Source: JBBSBR01 sp038251135
GTDB lineage: Bacteria; Patescibacteriota; Saccharimonadia; UBA4664
DNA length: 50,994 nt
NCBI GenBank assembly: GCA_038251135.1
Contig: JBBSBR010000004.1
Span: forward strand, 1-50,994
Direction of reading: 5' to 3'
How positions within the stretch are numbered: position 1 is the first letter of the stretch; each line of letters begins with the position of its first letter. The position numbers and the translations under genes were made by a program. The notes beneath the pieces were generated by a model that was given only the letters and a program-made list of their open reading frames with translations, searched no databases and was not told the origin of the DNA. Positions 8,972-16,405 of the stretch are shown here, one piece after another.

Positions 8972-10282
8972 ATGCTTCGAAAGATCGTCAAGAAGTTGAT
9001 ACCATACCGTTTATTTGAAGCGATCGAACCTTACGGCCATCAGCTGGAAGCAATTTTCTGGAACGTCGTACTACGCTTTCCGGCGCGCAGATTGAAGGTG
9101 ATCGGCGTTACCGGTACCGACGGCAAGACCACGACGAGCACCATGATCTACGCCATGCTTAACGATGCCGGCATTCGAACCGGCCTCATGACCACGATCG
9201 GCTACGGCACGCCGGACCGTTGGCGTGACAACCAAGTGCACATGACCACTATGCCGACCAAGCCGATGCTTGAGCGTATCCGCGAGTTGCGGCGTGAGGG
9301 CATAGAGTGGCTGGTACTGGAGACGACGAGCCACGCGTTGGCCCAGAACCGTATATGGGGTATACCGTACAGCGTGGCGGTCATGACGACGCTGAGCCAT
9401 GAACATTTGGACTACCATAAGACTTTTGAGCGTTACCGGGCGGCGAAGGTTCGCCTCTTCAAATTGACCGCCGAGAATGCGCGGGGCTTAAGGGTGGGGA
9501 TCGTGAATGCCGACGACTCCAATGCGCCGTACTTTGCCAATCGCATGCCCAACGTGCTCCGTTACGGGATGGGCAAGGTAGACGTGCGCGCCGAGAAGAT
9601 TAAAGCTACGCCGGACGGCAGTGATTTCGACGTGCGCTGCGGCGATGTCGTGTTTGGCATTCATGTAAATCTGCCGGGTCAGTTTAACGTCTCAAACGCT
9701 CTGGCAACCGTCTCGGTCGGTCTGGCTCTGGGCTTGAATTCCGAGCAGATCAGCCACGGAATCGCTTCGCTGGAGCGGGTGGAGGGGCGCATGAACCGCA
9801 TCGATGCGGGGCAGGATTTTAGCGTGATCGTGGATTTCGCCCATACGCCTGACTCATTTGAAAAGATATTGAGCCAAATGCGGGTGCTCACGAAAGGTCG
9901 GTTGATCGTACTTTTCGGTTCGGCGGGACGGCGGGACGTCTCGAAGCGGTCCAAGCAGGGGGCGTCGGCCGGCAAGTGGGCGGACATCGTGGTGGTGACC
10001 GAGGAGGATGACCGCGACGTCGACGGTAAATTGATCATGGAGCAGATTGCGAGCGGTGCGATCGAGCAGGGGAAGGTCCAAGACAAGGATTTGTTTTTAA
10101 TCTCGGATCGAACAAAGGCAATTGAATTTGCCCTAAGCAAAGCCAAGAAAGGCGATACCGTCATTCTGCTTGGCAAGGGCCACGAGAAGACGATTGAGCG
10201 CGCCGACGGCGAACACCCGTGGGATGAGCTCGGGACGGCTCGGGCGGCAATCGCCAAGCTAGGCAAGAAACCGATCAGATAG
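8972..10282 (+). CDS. MurE-like Mur ligase, short N-terminus
   Basis: Mur ligases add an amino acid to the UDP-MurNAc peptide with ATP. This 436-residue protein has the ATP loop VTGTDGKTTT at residues 46-54, the ETTSHAL motif, the conserved LSHEHLDYHKTFERYRAAK block typical of MurE, DFAHTPDSFEKIL, VLFGSAGRRDVSKR and the C-terminal LLGKGHEK. MurE proteins are usually about 490 residues with an N-terminal domain of about 90-100 residues that binds the UDP part; here only about 42 residues precede the P-loop. The acceptor-selecting DNPR-type segment reads EEDDRD. AAGGA lies 11 nt upstream of the ATG. Confidence 0.85.
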   Translation: MLRKIVKKLIPYRLFEAIEPYGHQLEAIFWNVVLRFPARRLKVIGVTGTDGKTTTSTMIYAMLNDAGIRTGLMTTIGYGTPDRWRDNQVHMTTMPTKPMLERIRELRREGIEWLVLETTSHALAQNRIWGIPYSVAVMTTLSHEHLDYHKTFERYRAAKVRLFKLTAENARGLRVGIVNADDSNAPYFANRMPNVLRYGMGKVDVRAEKIKATPDGSDFDVRCGDVVFGIHVNLPGQFNVSNALATVSVGLALGLNSEQISHGIASLERVEGRMNRIDAGQDFSVIVDFAHTPDSFEKILSQMRVLTKGRLIVLFGSAGRRDVSKRSKQGASAGKWADIVVVTEEDDRDVDGKLIMEQIASGAIEQGKVQDKDLFLISDRTKAIEFALSKAKKGDTVILLGKGHEKTIERADGEHPWDELGTARAAIAKLGKKPIR

Positions 10283-10399
10283 TCTCGACTTACTCGCACT
10301 AATCTGCCATAATCTCCGCTAGCTTGAGCTGAGTGCTCGAGAAGCTCCTTTCCGTTTGCGGTTATCCATCGCATTATTCCCCCGAGAGGGGTGATTGGC

Positions 10400-11068
10400 A
10401 TGACGCTTACGCCGTCGCAGGTGCTCGGCGAGGGTATCCTTGGTCTTCAAGGAGATTCACGCAAGGGAAAGATGACGATCGGTTTTGCAATCGGCCCGGT
10501 TCTCGGGGCGAAAGTCTACGAGACCTCCAACGGCTTTCGGGGATTTACCGTCTGGGCTCAGCGGATGGGGGTTCATTATCTTGACCGCAAGGCGTGCGAG
10601 TTGCTCGCCTCCGACTTCACCTTTTGCGTCGCCGACGGACGGGTGATCGTGGGCGGCCTAGACGTTACTGATGATCTTCGATCTCGGGAGACAGAGCGCC
10701 AAGTCGCAACTATAGCCGGTTATCAGCGGGTGCGATGGGAGTACACGAAGGCTATGTTGAACTGGGTAAATACCAGGCCCGCGATCGTGATTGGCCGCCA
10801 CATACGGGAGGTCTTTCCCAGAGCGCAGTTGGTACTCGAGGTGGTTCGTAGTGATGCCGTGATCGATAATCTGGTGGCAAAACGCGAAGGAGCGGGCAGC
10901 CTTAATGCCATTGCCGCTCGTACCGAAAAGGATCGCGACAACGCCAAGATCGCCTTAGCATCTGTCTCCGATGCGTTCATAACGTTTGATGCGACGGGCC
11001 TGACTAAGCCTCAACAAGCTGAGAGAGCGATCGCGGTGGCCTTGAGGGCCGGATTTGCGAAGCGCTAA
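10400..11068 (+). CDS. Cytidylate-kinase-like protein with degenerate P-loop
   Basis: About 222 residues. Downstream segments align with cytidylate kinase: GGLDVTDDLRSRETERQVATIA (compare GxDVTxxIR), RPAIVIGRHIREVFPRAQL (compare IxGRDIGTVVFP), ARTEKDRDNAKIAL and DAFITFDATGLT. The Walker A region, normally GPxxxGKS/T, reads GPVLGAKVY: the lysine is kept but the second Gly is Ala and the Ser/Thr is Val. It may bind nucleotide weakly, serve another role or be a decaying gene. Start choice: ATG 10400 has GAGAGGGG 8 nt upstream; GTG 10391 and ATG 10471 are alternatives. It follows the Mur ligase and ends at a shared terminator. Confidence 0.75.
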   Translation: MTLTPSQVLGEGILGLQGDSRKGKMTIGFAIGPVLGAKVYETSNGFRGFTVWAQRMGVHYLDRKACELLASDFTFCVADGRVIVGGLDVTDDLRSRETERQVATIAGYQRVRWEYTKAMLNWVNTRPAIVIGRHIREVFPRAQLVLEVVRSDAVIDNLVAKREGAGSLNAIAARTEKDRDNAKIALASVSDAFITFDATGLTKPQQAERAIAVALRAGFAKR

Positions 11069-11087
11069 CAAGCACAGGGCACAAGAA

Positions 11088-11118
11088 AACAGCTCGGTCA
11101 CTACGACCGAGCTTAATT
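11088..11118. terminator. Bidirectional terminator between convergent genes
   Basis: AGCTCGGTC (11091-11099) pairs with GACCGAGCT (11105-11113), with AAAA before and TTAATTATT after. The right arm touches the stop codon of the minus-strand gene. Confidence 0.8.
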
Positions 11119-11994
11119 ATTGTCCAGAGTCAGGCTCACGCAGCGGATATAGCCGCCGCCTTTGGCCAGTTCACGGACAGGCGGCGTGACGGTCTTAAGT
11201 CCGGCCGCCTCGATAGCTGCCTGGAATTTGGGTGCTCCGGCGCTCATTACCACGGTTTCGCCGGTTGAGATCAGGTTGCAGGCAAATCGAGTCACGGCCT
11301 CATCGTAGGCGACTTCAATTTTCTTGAAACCCGCAAGATTCCTAATAACGGTTTGGCTTTCGGGAGTAAAGGCATCAACACACCAGGCAATAATGCCGGG
11401 GCCGAGTATCGAGAAGGCCAGATCCAAGTCATAGAAGTAACTGTCCGCGAGTCCGGATATGGGGTTGATGACTGGAGAACCGTCATCGTCCAGTAGCGGA
11501 ACGGTCTGGAGCGAGACCACTCGCTTGTCGGGGAAGATCCTCGCTAGGTACCCGTGCATCCTAGGGTCGGTACGGTAGCCCTGACCGCAAAAGATATAGT
11601 CGCCGCAGACGAGTGCATCGCCTTGGCCGCTAAATAGGTATGGCGGGTCAATGAGCCGATTGAATTGACGCCTTAATCGCTTGTCCGTAAGAAAGAGCTG
11701 ACGCACGTAGGACCCTTCGGCTTCACGCTGCCTAGGCAGGCGCGAGAAGACGACGGCGTCATCGATGCACAGACCCCAGTTTGCCGCGTAGACGCCATCG
11801 GGGCAGTCATCTGGCGCCTCGACCTGTACTACGCTGATACCGGCCAGCGTCATTGCATCGCGAATGCCCTGATGTTCCGACCGCGCCAGCTCAAGATTAG
11901 TCGACTCATCGACATCGGACAGGGGATTGAGGCCAGTTGAGTCGAAATAACCGGCGTCCGACATGAGTACTCGGCCGTTGATGGTCGCAAGCAT
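11113..11994 (-). CDS. Amidinotransferase/dimethylarginine dimethylaminohydrolase-fold protein
   Basis: This 293-residue protein shows the guanidino-group-modifying superfamily pattern: DGVYAANWGL, SGQGDALVCGDYIFCGQGYRTDP (family EGGD region) and the C-terminal ELAKGGGYIRCVSL, with the nucleophilic Cys at residue 285. These enzymes act on arginine-like substrates through a covalent Cys intermediate. The usual HLD segment with catalytic His appears as YFYDLDLAF, so His seems replaced by Asp; activity is therefore uncertain. GGAGG 4 nt before the ATG supports the start. The substrate is unknown. Confidence 0.78.
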   Translation of the reverse strand: MLATINGRVLMSDAGYFDSTGLNPLSDVDESTNLELARSEHQGIRDAMTLAGISVVQVEAPDDCPDGVYAANWGLCIDDAVVFSRLPRQREAEGSYVRQLFLTDKRLRRQFNRLIDPPYLFSGQGDALVCGDYIFCGQGYRTDPRMHGYLARIFPDKRVVSLQTVPLLDDDGSPVINPISGLADSYFYDLDLAFSILGPGIIAWCVDAFTPESQTVIRNLAGFKKIEVAYDEAVTRFACNLISTGETVVMSAGAPKFQAAIEAAGLKTVTPPVRELAKGGGYIRCVSLTLDNN

Positions 11995-12071
11995 GAGACC
12001 TCCTTCAATAGGCTCTTCGGACGGGGCAATTATAACAGAATTGTTTTTGGCTTCGGGAAATCATTATTTTG

Positions 12072-12087
12072 ATGCTAAAATTAGCAT
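12072..12087 (+). promoter_or_regulatory. Extended -10 inside a palindrome, leaderless promoter of the phosphomannomutase
   Basis: ATGCTAA-AA-TTAGCAT is a perfect 16-bp palindrome ending at the base before the ATG. It contains TGC-TAAAAT, an extended -10 placed 6 nt before the start codon. A symmetric site here could also bind a repressor. Confidence 0.6.
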
Positions 12088-13431
12088 ATGAACTTCACGC
12101 AGAATCTATTTAAGGCCTACGACATACGCGGACTGGTAGGAACCGAGCTTACCAATGATCTGGCCGAGGCGGTAGGGCGGGCCCTTGGAGACTATCTGCC
12201 GGAGGCGGGACCGGTCTGTGTCGGTTACGATATGCGTCCGGATTCAGTCGAGCTGGCGAGCCACGTGCGCGCGGGTCTGGTGAAGCAGGGCAGAGTGGTA
12301 TACGACATCGGCGAGGTGGCCAGCGACATGATCTACTTTGCAGTCGGCCATCTCAAAGCAGCCGGCGGCGCCATGGTAACGGCGAGCCATAATCCCGGTC
12401 AGTACAACGGCATTAAGCTCTGCCGTGAGGAAGCTCGAGGCATTAGTCTGGAGGCCGGGCTGGGCGAGATACGCGATGCGATTGCATCGGATTCGTACAA
12501 GCCGGCAGCAGAACCGGGCAAGATCGAGCAGCAGGACATCATGGAAGCGTGGGTTGATCACGCGTTGAGTTTCGTGGACGTGAAGAAGCTGAAGCCCTAT
12601 CACATCGCCGTCGACGCCGGCAACGGTATGGGCGGCCTCGTAATGCCTTACCTGGAGGGCAAGTGGCCGGTTCGCGTTGAGCCGATGTATTTTGAGCTGG
12701 ACGGGACGTTTCCAAATCATCCGGCCAACCCGCTTGTTGAGGCTAACTTACGTGACTTAGTCAATCGAATTCGTCGAGATCGCTTGGACTTCGGCATCGC
12801 CTCCGACGGCGACGGCGATCGGGCTTTCCTGGTGGACGAAGAAGGGCAGCCCGTTTCAGGGAGCGTTACGACGGCGATACTGGCCGACTTCTTTCTGAAA
12901 CGGTCTCCCGGTGCAACCATACTCTACAATGCCAACTGCAGTCGTGTGGTGCGTGAGACGATTGAGGCTGGAGGCGGAGTGGGCTTCCGGACCCGAATTG
13001 GCCACAGCTACATTAAGCAGGCCATGCGCGAGCACGATGCGGTATTTGCCGGGGAACATTCGGGACATTATTATTTCCGCGATAACTGGAGCGCCGATTC
13101 GGGCTTAATCGCTGCCATTTGTGCCATCGCCGCCTTGAGCGAGTCGGGGCTACGGCTAAGCGAACTGGCTGCCAAGTACCAGAAGTATGCGGCATCAGGT
13201 GAGCTGAATTTCGAAATATCCGACAAGCAAGGCAAGTTAAATGAGCTCAAAGAGATATATGCTTCCGGCACTCAGGATGAATTGGACGGCCTTACCGTAA
13301 ACTTTCCCGATTGGTGGTTCATCACCCGTCCTTCAAATACCGAACCGTATCTGCGACTCAACGTTGAGGCCGATACGCCAGAGTTACTGCACGAAAAGTT
13401 GGCCGAGTTGCGCGACGTAATGGCACGCTAG
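12088..13431 (+). CDS. manB: Phosphomannomutase/phosphoglucomutase
   Basis: This 447-residue alpha-D-phosphohexomutase interconverts hexose 6- and 1-phosphates for sugar-nucleotide supply. The phosphoserine loop TASHNPGQYNG, the metal loop ASDGDGDRA, the sugar-binding GEHSGHYYF and the phosphate-binding RPSNTEPYLR are all intact. It starts FKAYDIRG as usual. It likely works with the PGI/PMI isomerase at 18949 to route fructose 6-phosphate into mannose/glucose 1-phosphate. No Shine-Dalgarno sequence is seen; the -10 is 6 nt upstream. Confidence 0.95.
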   Translation: MNFTQNLFKAYDIRGLVGTELTNDLAEAVGRALGDYLPEAGPVCVGYDMRPDSVELASHVRAGLVKQGRVVYDIGEVASDMIYFAVGHLKAAGGAMVTASHNPGQYNGIKLCREEARGISLEAGLGEIRDAIASDSYKPAAEPGKIEQQDIMEAWVDHALSFVDVKKLKPYHIAVDAGNGMGGLVMPYLEGKWPVRVEPMYFELDGTFPNHPANPLVEANLRDLVNRIRRDRLDFGIASDGDGDRAFLVDEEGQPVSGSVTTAILADFFLKRSPGATILYNANCSRVVRETIEAGGGVGFRTRIGHSYIKQAMREHDAVFAGEHSGHYYFRDNWSADSGLIAAICAIAALSESGLRLSELAAKYQKYAASGELNFEISDKQGKLNELKEIYASGTQDELDGLTVNFPDWWFITRPSNTEPYLRLNVEADTPELLHEKLAELRDVMAR

Positions 13432-13461
13432 ACAACGGGTCGCCGTTGAGAAGTCAAAATA

Positions 13462-13491
13462 TTGGCACTTACTACCCAAGAGTGCTAGAAT
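13462..13491 (+). promoter_or_regulatory. groESL promoter with CIRCE (HrcA) operator
   Basis: TTGGCACTT-N9-GAGTGCTAG (13462-13488) differs from the CIRCE consensus TTAGCACTC-N9-GAGTGCTAA at three positions. The operator contains the -35 TTGGCA and overlaps the -10 TAGAAT (13486-13491, spacer 18, preceded by TGC), so repressor binding would block polymerase. A leader hairpin ATCGCCA/TGGCGAT follows at 13502-13521. No hrcA gene lies in this window. Confidence 0.88.
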
Positions 13492-13550
13492 TGGGTTATC
13501 GATCGCCATTACAGTGGCGATTAAATAGTGCATAACATGTAGGAGGTTTT

Positions 13551-13814
13551 ATGACATTGACCCCATTAGCCGACCGGATTGTCGCTAAGCCCGTCGAGGC
13601 TGAAGCCAAGACCGCATCAGGGATACTGTTGCCCGAACAGGCCAAAGAGAAGACCCAGGTAGCCGAGGTCGTTGCCGTCGGTAAGGACGTTAAGGAAGTT
13701 AAGGTCGGTGACCGGATCGTCCATACGGAATACGGACCGAACCGGTTCAAGCAAGGCGCCGATGAATATTTGATCGTCAAAGAGGAAGATGTCCTCGCAG
13801 TGGTTAAGGGATAG
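13551..13814 (+). CDS. groES: Co-chaperonin GroES
   Basis: The 87-residue GroES caps the GroEL ring. LTPLADRIVAKPVEAEAKTASGILLPEQAKEK contains the mobile loop (split here only for description), and VGDRIVHTEYG and EYLIVKEEDVLAVV are standard. TAGGAGG precedes the ATG by 5 nt, a strong Shine-Dalgarno sequence. It is 8 nt upstream of groEL in a two-gene operon under the CIRCE promoter. Confidence 0.98.
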   Translation: MTLTPLADRIVAKPVEAEAKTASGILLPEQAKEKTQVAEVVAVGKDVKEVKVGDRIVHTEYGPNRFKQGADEYLIVKEEDVLAVVKG

Positions 13815-13822
13815 GAGCAGAT

Positions 13823-15499
13823 ATGGCAAAGAAGATACTTTATGATGCAGAGGCTCGGGCTGCCGTCTTGGGCGGAGCTCGCGAGCTTTATGAGGCCGTC
13901 AAGGTGACGATGGGGCCCAAGGGCCGGAATGTGGTGATCGAGAAAAGTTACGGCGGACCGACGATTACGCACGACGGCATTACGGTCGCCAAGGCAGTGG
14001 ATATTGAAGTTAGAAAAGACGGCAGCAATCTCGGCTACAGCGTCGGCGCCGAACTGATACGTCAGGCCGCCTCAAAGACCAACGATGTGGTCGGAGACGG
14101 GACCACGACCTCGACCGTCCTGGCGTACCACATTCTGGACGAGGCCAACAAGATGATCGCCGCCCGCCATAACCCCATGGAGTTGCGCCGCGGCACCGAG
14201 AATGCTTCGGAGTTTGTACTTAAGCAGATTGCCGGACACGTCGATCAGATTGCCGGCAAGAAGGAGCAGATCGCTCAGGTCGCGACCGTTTCGGCCGGCG
14301 ACGCCAAGATCGGCGAGCTGATCGCGGACGTGATCGAGGCCGTGGGCGAGGACGGCACGGTGACCGTCGAGCAGAGCCAGTCGCTCGGTATGGAGAAGGA
14401 GATCGTAGAAGGCTTCAAGATCGACCGCGGGTATGTGAGCGCCTACATGGTGACCGACACCGCACGCATGGAAGCGAGCTACGAGAAGCCGCTGATTATG
14501 ATTACCGACAAGAAGATCGGCTCAATTCAGGAGATACTGCCGCTAATAGAGAAGGTCGCCCAGAGCGGCAAGAAGGAACTCGTGATTATTGCCGAGGACG
14601 TCGAGGGCGAGGCATTGGCGACGCTGGTGCTTAACCGGCTGAAGGGCGTCTTCAATGCCCTCGCCATCAAGGCCCCGGCTTTTGGCGACCGCCGCAAGGC
14701 AATTCTGCAAGATATCGCTACCTTGACGGGCGCGGTCGTGATCAGTGAGGAGCAGGGTTACAGCTTCGAGAATGCCACGTTAGACATGCTCGGAAGCGCC
14801 CGCAAGATTATTGCCAGTAAGGACGATACGACGATCGTCGAGGGTGCCGGTGACGTCAAGGGCGTTGAGGCCCGCATAAACGAGATTAAGGGCCAGATCG
14901 ATAACGCGTCGAGCGAGTACGACAAAGAGAATCTCGAGAAGCGCCTCTCAGCGTTGGCCGGCAAGGTTGCCGTAATCAAGGTGGGCGGCGCCACTGAGAC
15001 CGAGATCGAGGAGAAGAAGTTTCGGGTAGACGATGCAGTGGCCGCGACTAAGGCTGCGGTGGCCGAGGGTATCGTGACCGGTGGCGGGGTAACGCTCGTG
15101 TATGCCGCCCGGGAGATTGCCCTTCATCTGGAAGAAGCCGGCACCAAGATCAGCGACGGCGAGCGCGCCGGTTGGATGATTCTTATGGAGGCTTTGCAGG
15201 AGCCGTTCAAGCAACTGATGGAAAACGCCGGGCTTAATCCGGCCGAGAAGTTGGCCAAGGTCTTGGATCAAGCTTCATGGGACGCCGGGTTTGATATTAA
15301 CGATCCGAAGCAGCTCGCCAGCGACCTGAAAAAGACTGGGATCGTCGACCCGGCCAAAGTTACGCGTGAGGCGCTACAGAATGCCGTTTCGATTGCCGGA
15401 ACCGCGATGACAATGGGTTCGCTGATCGTCGAAATTCCCGAAGACAAGCCGGCCGCGCCAATGGGCGGCGGTATGCCGGGCATGGGGATGGACTATTAG
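13823..15499 (+). CDS. groEL: Chaperonin GroEL
   Basis: The 558-residue chaperonin subunit folds proteins inside the double ring. Conserved parts include VTMGPKGRNVVIEKSYGGP, the ATPase loop NDVVGDGTTTSTVLA, IITGGGVTLV-type equatorial residues near 415 (EGIVTGGGVTLVYAARE) and a Gly/Met tail ending GGGMPGMGMDY. Length is near the usual 540-550. AGGAG 6 nt upstream of the ATG supports the start. A terminator follows 20 nt after the stop. Confidence 0.98.
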   Translation: MAKKILYDAEARAAVLGGARELYEAVKVTMGPKGRNVVIEKSYGGPTITHDGITVAKAVDIEVRKDGSNLGYSVGAELIRQAASKTNDVVGDGTTTSTVLAYHILDEANKMIAARHNPMELRRGTENASEFVLKQIAGHVDQIAGKKEQIAQVATVSAGDAKIGELIADVIEAVGEDGTVTVEQSQSLGMEKEIVEGFKIDRGYVSAYMVTDTARMEASYEKPLIMITDKKIGSIQEILPLIEKVAQSGKKELVIIAEDVEGEALATLVLNRLKGVFNALAIKAPAFGDRRKAILQDIATLTGAVVISEEQGYSFENATLDMLGSARKIIASKDDTTIVEGAGDVKGVEARINEIKGQIDNASSEYDKENLEKRLSALAGKVAVIKVGGATETEIEEKKFRVDDAVAATKAAVAEGIVTGGGVTLVYAAREIALHLEEAGTKISDGERAGWMILMEALQEPFKQLMENAGLNPAEKLAKVLDQASWDAGFDINDPKQLASDLKKTGIVDPAKVTREALQNAVSIAGTAMTMGSLIVEIPEDKPAAPMGGGMPGMGMDY

Positions 15500-15519
15500 A
15501 AGATTCCGTCCAGAAGGTC

Positions 15520-15546
15520 AAAAAGGAGCCCTAGCGGCTCCTTTTT
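15520..15546 (+). terminator. Terminator of groESL
   Basis: AAAAGGAGCC, loop CTAGC, GGCTCCTTTTT: a 6-bp G/C stem extended by A-T pairs and ending in a T-run. Confidence 0.92.
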
Positions 15547-15594
15547 GATGCATAAGCATATTATGAAATATTTTGTTAATACCGTAAATGTTTA

Positions 15595-15624
15595 TTGACA
15601 AAAACGTCCTGCTTGTGCTATTTT
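15595..15624 (+). promoter_or_regulatory. Strong promoter of the large structured RNA
   Basis: A consensus -35 TTGACA (15595-15600), an 18-bp spacer and an extended -10 TGC-TATTTT (15619-15624) precede the structured region. The predicted start is about 15631. No gene with a ribosome binding site follows within 700 nt. Confidence 0.8.
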
Positions 15625-15630
15625 TTTAAA

Positions 15631-16374
15631 CATCTTCTTTTGCGCTCATTCTCGGGTGTGGGAAAGAGGACCTCGACACAAGCAAGCAACGAAGGGAGAG
15701 CGTCTTGTACGCTCGCGACGGTCCGTAGGGGTAGCCTACCCCCACCTACTGTATCAGCTGGCGCATTTCCTCCATACCAATCGTCCTTCCATTATATTGT
15801 TAGGAGAGTGAGTTGGCGATTTCGCGCAGTGAGAGAACCTAGCGCCCATGAGGGCGCTCTGGGAAAGTGAACGTCCCTATAGGAGATCACCAGTCTCTGG
15901 TACCGTGATAGTCCCCGCCTAAGTCACAAGACGGAAGCGGCGCAACATCCGGTACATATCAGAGCTGGAAACATCGGGTGGAGACCTTGCGACCCAAATA
16001 CTCCGCGTAAGCTCCGTAAGAGCCGTGATTCAACGTGAGAGAGACTGAGTACTTATGACTCTAGGTCTCTCCTCCTCGCAATCCGGTGCTAGAAGCGGCC
16101 GAGCAGGACCCATTATGGACTTCTTCCGCCTGCGGGCGTAAGTTTGCCGGAGGGCTCCATCAAATGCCGCTGCGCGGATTGCCGGGAGCTGGCGATGTCG
16201 CAGTACGAACCTGTCTGGCGGTGGATTCGGGATACGTTCCCGCCCATCATTAGCCCAGACCCTGCCAGGGAAGGGGTGCCCCACGGTACCCCTTCCCTCG
16301 GCCTGCCCTGCTTGCTTGTGTCTTAACCCCGCAATTATTTCAACACAGCCGCTCGAAAGAGCGGCTGTGTTGTG
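15631..16374 (+). ncRNA. Large structured noncoding RNA, class not recognised
   Basis: About 740 nt with no credible coding frame. The ends pair: GACACAAGCAAGCA (15675-15688) is a perfect 14-nt complement of 16309-16322. Inside are AGCGCCC/GGGCGCT with loop ATGA (15841-15858), GAGCGT/ACGCTC (15698-15714), GGGGTA/TACCCC (15728-15742), GAGAGAC/GTCTCTC (16039-16071), GCAATCCG/CGGATTGC (16078-16085 with 16175-16182) enclosing AGCGGC/GCCGCT (16094-16099 with 16166-16171), GTCTGG/CCAGAC (16213-16218 with 16255-16260) and a 13-bp stem at 16268-16297. A 14-bp GAAA-loop hairpin (16341-16374) closes the locus. I see no RNase P, tmRNA, SRP or rRNA core sequence. Confidence 0.72.
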
Positions 16375-16405
16375 TCTTGGTGCCAGATAATGCTAGGCTT
16401 AGATC

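Noticed and set aside
15595..15870. 91-codon open frame at the start of the large RNA
   Set aside because: It begins inside the promoter, has no ribosome site and reads Ser/Arg/Pro-rich sequence without family character; the strand is better explained by RNA helices.
16030..16284. Minus-strand open frame of 84 codons inside the large RNA
   Set aside because: Low-complexity composition, no ribosome site, and it crosses several helix arms.
15631..16374. First RNA locus as a self-splicing intron
   Set aside because: No interrupted gene at the flanks, no domain V-like or group I core sequence, and the ends pair with each other.
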